Positions 1 to 5,652 of a DNA stretch of 8,453 bases are shown here, one piece after another (position 1 is the stretch's first letter; each line of letters begins with the position of its first letter). The notes beneath the pieces were generated by a model, which was given only the letters and a program-made list of their open reading frames with translations, searched no databases and had not been told where the DNA came from. The stretch is taken from NCBI GenBank assembly GCA_937890245.1, contig CALACF010000421.1, forward strand, positions 1 through 8,453, read 5' to 3'. The position numbers and the translations under genes are program-made. Source of the DNA: an uncultured Flavobacteriales bacterium. Lineage in GTDB: Bacteria; Bacteroidota; Bacteroidia; Flavobacteriales_D; Sanyastnellaceae.

Positions 1-73
1 GACGCACAATGATCAGCTCGCAAGCCGGGCCGACCGTACCATCACCTTGCGCGACGGCTTGATTGTGGGCTAG
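1..73 (+). CDS. ABC transporter ATP-binding protein, C-terminal end (partial, LolD/MacB-like)
   Basis: Only the last 23 codons and a TAG stop (71-73) are in the window; the reading frame begins at base 2. The translated tail reads THNDQLASRADRTITLRDG and then LIVG. The 'THN' followed by a 'LA..ADR...L.DG.IV' ending is the H-loop and C-terminal pattern of small ABC ATPases of the LolD/MacB/FtsE group, which power lipoprotein release or efflux from the inner membrane. The exact transporter cannot be told from so short a piece. It is the only supported gene on the plus strand and runs convergently into ccoH with 8 bp between the two stop codons, so it is not part of the oxidase operon. Confidence 0.72.
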   Translation, partial: THNDQLASRADRTITLRDGLIVG

Positions 74-81
74 GGACGGAC

Positions 82-597
82 TTAGTGCCGAACCGGGAAA
101 TGATGTACGACCCGATGGTAGGCTTTGCCCTCGGGGGTGGTCCATTCTATTTCGATGTAGGCGAGGCCCGATGGTGGCTGCGCCAGAGGAACTTGAAGCG
201 ACACCGATCCATCGCCGCTGAGTGTAGATTTCGTAGCGAGCCATTCACGGTCCTTGGTCAGGTCAGCCGGGCAGTACAAGGAAAGGTCAGCCACTAAAAT
301 ATCGGGCAAGTCCATGCTGGGATATCGTGCTGTAAGCATTCCATTTTCGAAAGACAATACAGGATTGGCATAGAGATTCCCACGTGACTCAGCCGCCATT
401 TGGTCGCCAAAATCCATTTCCGCAAGGTAGTAATCCTCACGCACAAGGTTTGTCGGAAGGCTCATCGCTTTGTAGACCATAAAGGCTAAGAAGGCAATGA
501 AACCAAGCATTCCAAGGGTCAAACCGTGGCCCCAATTCCAGCTGCGTTTCCGGTTGATTTTCTGGTCTTCTTTCATGCCAATTGGGTTTTCTTCCAC
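82..597 (-). CDS. ccoH: CcoH/FixH family cbb3 oxidase assembly protein
   Basis: A protein of 171 residues with one membrane segment near the N-terminus (about residues 25-45), preceded by a basic stretch and the NWGHG motif that typifies Bacteroidota FixH. After it come the family-like MVYKAM and LVREDYYLAEMDF stretches, then a beta-rich extracytoplasmic domain to the end. FixH/CcoH proteins bind the cbb3 complex and are needed for its stable assembly. The long frame starts with GTG at 597-595, directly abutting the ccoG TGA (600-598). An ATG seven codons in (576-574, protein MKEDQKINRK...) is a credible alternative, because the NWG motif usually sits close to the start. It is the last gene of the operon; no intrinsic terminator is visible after its TAA (84-82). 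Confidence 0.9.
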   Translation of the reverse strand: MEENPIGMKEDQKINRKRSWNWGHGLTLGMLGFIAFLAFMVYKAMSLPTNLVREDYYLAEMDFGDQMAAESRGNLYANPVLSFENGMLTARYPSMDLPDILVADLSLYCPADLTKDREWLATKSTLSGDGSVSLQVPLAQPPSGLAYIEIEWTTPEGKAYHRVVHHFPVRH

Positions 598-1971
598 TCA
601 ATAAGGAGCGGGGAATTCGGTTTTCGTTTTGGAGAGACATTCTCCGTTGGAGTAAGCCTCGATCCTCAAGGCACTGCGTCCCCGGTCGATAGAGTCCCGG
701 TGGGCGACAATGAACATGACGCCATCGAGCATGTCTTCTGGGTACAAATAGGTAGAGTTGGTGGCACCGACGATGTCAAGATGAAAACGAGGATCGCGCG
801 ACCGCATCTCGATTAACAGCGAATCAGCCGTCTTGTTGACGAGGGTAAAATGGTACAGGTTCGACACCGTTCGGTCGTCGTGTAATTGGTATACCATTCC
901 CTGAGCGCGCAGCACATGGAGCTCCACATCACTGCGGACGATCACCAACGTAGTGAGCACGCCTATCAAGGCGAGCAAAACAGCCATATAAGCGCGCGCC
1001 CGGGTGGTCAGGTGAAAAGGAGTTTTTTCTTCAAGGCTTCGCTCTGAAGCATAGCGAATCAAGCCCTTTTTGCGGCCGAGTTTCACCATGATGTCATCAC
1101 AGGCATCGATGCAAGCCGTACAGTGCACGCATTCAAGTTGCAAGCCGTCTCGAATATCGATTCCCGTTGGGCAAACCTGAACGCAGAGCGAACAGTCCAC
1201 GCAGTCGCCCGCAGCCAACTGCTTGACGGGCCCGCGGGGTTCTCCTCTGTATGTATCGTACGCAACGCCAACGGTGTCGCGATCTATCAAAACACCTTGC
1301 AGGCGGCCATAAGGACAAATGGTTGTGCAGACTTGCTCACGCAGTCTGGCAAATACCCAGAAGAAGACAACAGAGAAAATCGTGATGGCCACCAAGCCAC
1401 CCAGATGCTGAGAGGGTGGATCAGTCATGATCTCAACCAAGGCCTCGCTGCCAATGATGTAGGCAAGAAAGGTATTGGCGATCGAGAAGCTCAGGACAAA
1501 GAACAGGGACCATTTGAGACCCTTTTTGAAAGCCTTCTTTCGCGACCAAGGCGCAGCATCTAGGCGTCTTCGGGCTGGTGCATCGCCCTCAATGAGGCGC
1601 TCAATGGGGCGGAAAACCATCTCCATGAAGATGGTTTGAGGGCAGATCCAACCACAAAAAAGGCGACCGAAAACTACCGTAAAGACCATCACCGCCACGA
1701 TGAAGGTCAGCATGGCGAGCGCGAAAATAAACGTGTCCTGAGGCCAAAAAACTTGGCCTAAAATCACGAAGCGGCGCTCGAGGATGTTCATCAGCAACAT
1801 CGGTTCGCCCCCAATACGAACCCACGGACCCGCAAACAAGAAAACCAGCAAAGCGTGCGCTACCCAGCGCCGGCGTGAGAGGTAGCGTCCCCATATATGG
1901 CGGGGATAAATCCAGATGCGTCCGCCTTGGTTATCGACCGTAGCGATGTGGTCGCGGAATCCGTCAGACAT
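598..1971 (-). CDS. ccoG: CcoG/FixG: membrane-bound polyferredoxin, cbb3 oxidase accessory protein (probable copper reductase)
   Basis: 457 residues. Membrane segments lie at about 38-55, 80-101, 153-173, 190-208 and 328-345. Two NapH-like CxxxCP motifs are seen, CGWICP (106-111) and CTTICP (215-220). The ferredoxin part has two 4Fe-4S motifs: C257, C260, C263, C267 followed by P, and C281, C284, C287, C291. The C-terminal 110 or so residues form the extracytoplasmic Ig-like domain of the FixG family. CcoG family members have been shown to reduce Cu(II) to Cu(I) for delivery to the cbb3 CuB centre; that role here is by homology. All cluster cysteines are present, so the protein should be functional. 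The ATG (1971-1969) shares one base with the ccoP TGA (TGATG), pointing to translational coupling. Confidence 0.96.
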   Translation of the reverse strand: MSDGFRDHIATVDNQGGRIWIYPRHIWGRYLSRRRWVAHALLVFLFAGPWVRIGGEPMLLMNILERRFVILGQVFWPQDTFIFALAMLTFIVAVMVFTVVFGRLFCGWICPQTIFMEMVFRPIERLIEGDAPARRRLDAAPWSRKKAFKKGLKWSLFFVLSFSIANTFLAYIIGSEALVEIMTDPPSQHLGGLVAITIFSVVFFWVFARLREQVCTTICPYGRLQGVLIDRDTVGVAYDTYRGEPRGPVKQLAAGDCVDCSLCVQVCPTGIDIRDGLQLECVHCTACIDACDDIMVKLGRKKGLIRYASERSLEEKTPFHLTTRARAYMAVLLALIGVLTTLVIVRSDVELHVLRAQGMVYQLHDDRTVSNLYHFTLVNKTADSLLIEMRSRDPRFHLDIVGATNSTYLYPEDMLDGVMFIVAHRDSIDRGRSALRIEAYSNGECLSKTKTEFPAPY

Positions 1972-3236
1972 CAGTTTTCAAGCGGCAACTCAGGCTCGAC
2001 ATAATCGCCCTGCGCATCCTTCGGCGCAGCGGGCTCGGTGCCTTGTAGACTCAAGATATATGTAGCAACATTTTGAATCTGAACAGCGGTCAAATCAGCT
2101 TTCCATGGCCGCATGCCTTTCGCAGGAACCCCGTACTTAATCGTCCTGAACAAATCGCCAATGTGACCGCCACTGATCCAATAGCTGTCGGTAAAATTCG
2201 GGCCTACGCCTCCACCGCCATCGGGTGCGTGGCACGCAACACAATTGGCTTTGTAAATGGATTTCCCATCGGAAAGACGCCCAGCGTCCAAGATATACTG
2301 CACCGTGCGCTCATCCACATTGGCAGCCAAACCAGACAGGTACGCATCGACCTCAGCCTCAGCATCCTGCATCGCCAGCTCATACTCCTGGGCTTGCAGC
2401 GGCGCGTACTTGAAGAAGTGATAATTGAAGATGTAAGCCACCGAAAAAAACATCGACACGTAGAATCCGTACAGCCACCACGGCGGAAGGCGGTTGTCGA
2501 GCTCCCGAATTCCATCGTACGCATGGTCCAACATCACATCTTCCTCATGCTCAATTTCGACATGCGCATTGAGGCCCTTCCACAGCCTTTCTAGCCAATT
2601 TGGACCGGTCTCTTCTGGTATTTCACATGAAGCCTCAGCCGCCTCAATGGCTTCCAGCTCCATATCGGTTTGCATCATGTTGCGGCTCATCTGTTTGATG
2701 TTGCGCAGAATCACAACGAGATAAACGACGAGAAAGACGTTCGCCATCACAAGAAGCCAGAAAGAGCCAGGGCTCAGGGCCAGGGCAAACACTGCCATGA
2801 CTGACAGACTTGACTTCTGGGGCGTCGTGTCAGAAGAGAGACCGCCAGATTCTGAAAGTATACTCAGTTTCAAGACGATCAACTCGCGCAAAATGCGTAG
2901 TGACATTACGATGATCCACGTCAAAATAACAGTTGAACTCAGCAATGCGATGACCCACAAGTTGTCGCTCATGCCGAAATGCTGCGCAACCCCAGCAGCA
3001 CCTTCGACTACTTCTGTTTGCGCCCCCTGGGCCAGCAATGCGTTGGGTGCGCCCAATGCTACGAGCAATATTACAGCCAAAGGCATATTGCCCATTTCCT
3101 CAACGTAGCCCCTCCGCATTCTGATCACCCGCCAAATGAGGAGGACGAAGAACAAGAAGAAAATGCCCAGAGACAGCAAGGGCCAAATCTCCACTCCATC
3201 GATCGTGGCCATGTGGTGTTTGATGTATCTCATCAT
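1971..3236 (-). CDS. ccoP: CcoQ-CcoP fusion: cbb3 oxidase subunit III, mono-haem cytochrome c with N-terminal CcoQ-like segment
   Basis: 421 residues. Residues 1-53 look like a free-standing Bacteroidota CcoQ: one membrane helix (17-38), basic RMRRGY, then VEEMGNMPL. A second hydrophobic stretch ending ALLAQ (51-70) resembles the signal-peptide-like start of a normal CcoP. Further helices lie at about 92-112 and 158-177, followed by a soluble acidic stretch. The CcoP hallmark DGIRELDNRLPPWWLYGFY (241-259) leads into the anchor helix 256-275. The cytochrome c domain has one haem site, C332-V-A-C-H336, with likely axial ligand M375 (KGMRPW). It passes electrons from c-type donors to CcoO/CcoN on the periplasmic side. 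There is no second CXXCH, unlike di-haem proteobacterial CcoP. The start overlaps the ccoNO stop (ATGA); a second in-frame ATG follows at once. Confidence 0.95.
   Translation of the reverse strand: MMRYIKHHMATIDGVEIWPLLSLGIFFLFFVLLIWRVIRMRRGYVEEMGNMPLAVILLVALGAPNALLAQGAQTEVVEGAAGVAQHFGMSDNLWVIALLSSTVILTWIIVMSLRILRELIVLKLSILSESGGLSSDTTPQKSSLSVMAVFALALSPGSFWLLVMANVFLVVYLVVILRNIKQMSRNMMQTDMELEAIEAAEASCEIPEETGPNWLERLWKGLNAHVEIEHEEDVMLDHAYDGIRELDNRLPPWWLYGFYVSMFFSVAYIFNYHFFKYAPLQAQEYELAMQDAEAEVDAYLSGLAANVDERTVQYILDAGRLSDGKSIYKANCVACHAPDGGGGVGPNFTDSYWISGGHIGDLFRTIKYGVPAKGMRPWKADLTAVQIQNVATYILSLQGTEPAAPKDAQGDYVEPELPLEN
3078..3236 (-). other. ccoQ: CcoQ-like segment fused to CcoP
   Basis: This stretch encodes the first 53 residues of the ccoP frame. 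It has the size and layout of a separate Bacteroidota CcoQ: short N-terminus with KHHMATIDGVEIWPL, one helix rich in F, L and I, basic residues just after it (positive-inside, so C-terminus in the cytoplasm), and a short acidic tail. No stop codon separates it from the rest. In-frame ATGs at 3095-3093 (M48) and 3086-3084 (M51) are preceded by GAGGAA and GGAGGGG stretches, so internal initiation that makes a separate CcoP is possible but unproven. Confidence 0.7.
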
Positions 3237-5395
3237 GGTTTCTGGGCGTTAGGCGCTGAGTGCGTGTCTTTGCCAATGTCCGTTCCAAGGCGCTGCATAT
3301 AGGCCGTCAGGGCGATGATTTCCTTGTGCGGAAGGCACTCGATGTCCTGTGACTTAAGGCGGTTCGAAATGGCCAAGGCTTGCTTTTCCATGTCCTTGCG
3401 TGCCGCACTCATTCCTCGCTCATCAAGATCTTCATATCCCGTTGGATACGGAACGCCGAGTGTGCGCATCGCCGAAATCTTGCGCTCCAAGTCGCCGCTG
3501 TCGAGGTCGTCCTCAACGAGCCACGGGTAAGGAGGCATGATGGACTCGGGCGACATGGTCCGAGGATCGATCATGTGGTGGTAATGCCAGCTATCAGGGT
3601 AGCGACCGCCTACGCGATGCAAGTCCGGACCTGTCCGCTTGGAACCCCACAAATGGGGGTGGTCATAGACAAATTCTCCCGCCTTTGAATATTCCCCATA
3701 GCGCTCTGTTTCGTCACGGAACGGACGAATCATCTGACTGTGGCAATTGTTGCAGCCCTCGCGGATATACAAATCGCGCCCTTCAAGTTCGAGCGGTGTG
3801 TAGGGCTGGACCGCTTCAATCGTAGGCACGTTGCTTTTAACAAGCATCGTCGGGACAATCTCCACAGCGCCGCCAATCAAAATCGCCACGAAGCTCAAGA
3901 CCGCCAATTGAACGGGTCGGCGCTCTAAGAACCTGTGCCAGCTCTCGCTTTTTCCACGTGGCTCCGAAGGTGGCAACGCCGCGGCGCTGTCCTTCTCATC
4001 GCGCAAGAATTGTCCGTGCTTGCCAGTCATACGTAAGTTCCATGCCATGATCACGGCACCAGTCAAGAAGAGCAGACCGCCAAAGGCACGCAGGGCGTAC
4101 ATGGGAGCAATTTGAAGAACAGTCTCCAGGAAATTGGGATAAAGCAGCATGCCTTCCGGACGGAACTGCTTCCACATCATTGCCTGCGTGAAGCCAGCCC
4201 AATACATAGGAATGGCATAAAACAGAATGCCCAACGTAGCGATCCAGAAGTGGATATTGGCAGCGCGCTTGCTATAAAGCTTCGTCCTATACATCTTAGG
4301 AATCAGCCAATACAGCATGCCGAACGTCAACATTCCATTCCAACCGAGGCCAGCCACGTGCACGTGGGCAATGGTCCAGTCGGTGTAATGGCTGACAGCG
4401 TTGATGTTCTTGAGCGCTAGCAATGGCCCCTCTAGCGTGGCCATGCCATAGGACGAAACCGCCACAACCATGAACTTCAAAACGGGGTCCTCTCGGACCT
4501 TGTCCCACGCGCCTCTCAAAGTGAGTAGGCCGTTGAGCATGCCGCCCCAAGACGGAGCGATGAGCATGATCGAGAACACCGTACCTAGACTCTGTGCCCA
4601 ATCTGGCAGAGCCGTGTACAGCAAGTGGTGCGGGCCAGCCCAGATGTAAATAAAGATGAGTGCCCAGAAGTGAACAATGGACAACCGGTAGGAATAGACC
4701 GGGCGGCCCGAGGCCTTCGGGATGAAGTAGTACATCAACCCGAGGTAGGGCGTGGTCAGGAAAAAGGCAACTGCATTGTGCCCGTACCACCATTGCACCA
4801 GCGCATCCTGCACCCCCGCATACCAGGAATAGCTCTTGAAAAAAGAGACTGGCAACTCGAACGAATTCACCACGTGCAAGACTGCAACCGTGATGAATGT
4901 CGCGATGTAGAACCAGATGGCTACGTACATGTGGCGCTCGCGTCGCTTCAGAATTGTGCCGATCAAATTGATGCCGAACACAACCCAGACGAGCGTGATC
5001 GCGATGTCAATTGGCCACTCCAATTCAGCGTACTCCTTCGAAGTGGTGTAGCCCATCGGAAGCGAGACCACCGCGGACAGAATAATCGCCTGCCAGCCCC
5101 AGAAATTGATCTTACTGAGCCGATCAGAGAACATACGCGTTTTGAGCAAACGCTGAAGCGAGTAGTAAACACCGGCAAAAATGCCGTTGCCCACAAAAGC
5201 AAAAATCACAGCGTTGGTGTGCAATGGGCGGAGACGACCAAAAGTCAACCAAGACGTCTCAGCGTTGAGAACCGGGAAGACCAGCTGAAGTGCAATCAAA
5301 AGACCGACTGTCATGCCGGTCAACCCCCAAATAACAGTGGCTCTAGAAAATAGGCGAACGATTCCGTTGTCGTAATGGAATGTTTCTTGGCTCAT
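3233..5395 (-). CDS. ccoNO: CcoNO fusion: cbb3-type cytochrome c oxidase catalytic subunit I fused to mono-haem subunit II
   Basis: 720 residues. Residues 1 to about 460 are CcoN, with about 12 membrane helices. Expected ligands are all present: H59 and H346 for low-spin haem b, H344 for haem b3, H206, H256 and H257 for CuB, and Y250, placed like the Tyr that is cross-linked to a CuB His in cbb3 oxidases. After a polar linker (about 458-492), one helix (494-517) anchors the CcoO part, which has haem c site C548-N-N-C-H552 and probable Met ligand M620 (SIMPPYPWL). The enzyme reduces O2 to water at low oxygen and pumps protons. In Proteobacteria CcoN and CcoO are separate; the fusion is a known arrangement in Bacteroidota. 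The ATG (5395-5393) overlaps the ccoS stop by 4 bp (ATGA), and the stop overlaps ccoP likewise. The linker shows no sign of a frameshift. Confidence 0.97.
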   Translation of the reverse strand: MSQETFHYDNGIVRLFSRATVIWGLTGMTVGLLIALQLVFPVLNAETSWLTFGRLRPLHTNAVIFAFVGNGIFAGVYYSLQRLLKTRMFSDRLSKINFWGWQAIILSAVVSLPMGYTTSKEYAELEWPIDIAITLVWVVFGINLIGTILKRRERHMYVAIWFYIATFITVAVLHVVNSFELPVSFFKSYSWYAGVQDALVQWWYGHNAVAFFLTTPYLGLMYYFIPKASGRPVYSYRLSIVHFWALIFIYIWAGPHHLLYTALPDWAQSLGTVFSIMLIAPSWGGMLNGLLTLRGAWDKVREDPVLKFMVVAVSSYGMATLEGPLLALKNINAVSHYTDWTIAHVHVAGLGWNGMLTFGMLYWLIPKMYRTKLYSKRAANIHFWIATLGILFYAIPMYWAGFTQAMMWKQFRPEGMLLYPNFLETVLQIAPMYALRAFGGLLFLTGAVIMAWNLRMTGKHGQFLRDEKDSAAALPPSEPRGKSESWHRFLERRPVQLAVLSFVAILIGGAVEIVPTMLVKSNVPTIEAVQPYTPLELEGRDLYIREGCNNCHSQMIRPFRDETERYGEYSKAGEFVYDHPHLWGSKRTGPDLHRVGGRYPDSWHYHHMIDPRTMSPESIMPPYPWLVEDDLDSGDLERKISAMRTLGVPYPTGYEDLDERGMSAARKDMEKQALAISNRLKSQDIECLPHKEIIALTAYMQRLGTDIGKDTHSAPNAQKP

Positions 5396-5559
5396 GGCGC
5401 TTCAGATTTGGCATCAGTGGATGAGGAATCGTCCAGCACCCGAAATCCCGGGGTCACGGTATCGTCAAATTGGCCATCGCCAAGGGCCCAGAAAAAAGCA
5501 ATCAAGAAAGCGCCAGCCACGAGGGCTCCTAGCACGATAAGCAGCAAAATGATTTCCAT
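5392..5559 (-). CDS. ccoS: CcoS: small cbb3 oxidase maturation protein
   Basis: 55 residues starting MEIILLLIVLGAL: one membrane helix (about 2-24) followed by the family signature FFWALGDGQFDDTVTPGFRVL, whose GQFDD.. TP core is typical of CcoS. The short acidic, serine-rich tail has no recognisable motif. CcoS is needed for insertion of haem b and copper into the catalytic subunit. I chose the ATG at 5559-5557 because CcoS proteins normally begin right at the helix and an AGGA ribosome site lies 9 nt upstream. The frame is open to a GTG at 5601, which would add 14 residues (MSDVLPSFVAGSVL) that do not look like the family. The TGA overlaps the ccoNO start by 4 bp. Confidence 0.92.
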   Translation of the reverse strand: MEIILLLIVLGALVAGAFLIAFFWALGDGQFDDTVTPGFRVLDDSSSTDAKSEAP

Positions 5560-5568
5560 GAGGACTGA

Positions 5569-5573
5569 TCCTG
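5569..5573 (-). promoter_or_regulatory. ribosome binding site of ccoS
   Basis: Read on the minus strand, CAGGA lies 9 nt before the ATG at 5559. It supports the shorter 55-residue CcoS over the GTG start at 5601. The AGGA can pair with the TCCT just before the ATG (AGGATCAGTCCT), a 4-bp stem that is too weak to claim as a control element. Confidence 0.5.
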
Positions 5574-5638
5574 CCACAAAGGACGGGAGGACATCAGACA
5601 CGGCTTCTGCGCGAGGTCAGTGCACGGCAGCGCCTAAT

Positions 5639-5652
5639 CTGATCTAGATCAG
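5639..5652. promoter_or_regulatory. palindromic operator-like site, possible FNR/Crp-family box
   Basis: CTGATCTAGATCAG is a perfect 14-bp palindrome. With the flanking bases it extends to 20 bp (5636-5655) with one mismatched pair. The half-site and spacing CTGAT-N4-ATCAG match the FNR/FixK layout TTGAT-N4-ATCAA except for the outermost base on each side. It overlaps the ccoI TGA (5651-5649), and its centre is about 86 bp upstream of the ccoS ATG, in the only gap within the cco series. An Fnr-type regulator gene ends at the right edge of the window. With no loop it is unsuited as a terminator hairpin. I see no convincing promoter elements downstream, so promoter activity is inference. Confidence 0.45.

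Noticed and set aside
4296..4793. 165-codon minus-strand frame inside ccoNO
   Set aside because: Out-of-frame overlap with conserved CcoN sequence (H206 to H346 region); composition is that of a shifted reading frame.
4625..5353. Long open frame on the plus strand (242 codons) opposite ccoNO
   Set aside because: It lies wholly antisense to the CcoN core, whose haem and CuB ligands are all intact. Its predicted protein is rich in H, R, N and D with no recognisable domain, typical of a shadow frame.
5560..5572. AGGATCAGTCCT mini-hairpin that could hide the ccoS ribosome site
   Set aside because: Only a 4-bp stem with a tetraloop; too weak to support a riboswitch or thermosensor.
5577..5584. 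Minus-strand GTCCTTTG as a Bacteroidota -7 element (TAnnTTTG) for ccoS
   Set aside because: Lacks the TA and has no TTG at the proper -33 distance.
5560..5601. 14-residue N-terminal extension of CcoS from a GTG at 5601
   Set aside because: CcoS proteins normally start at the membrane helix, and the ATG at 5559 has an AGGA ribosome site at a good distance; the GTG has none.
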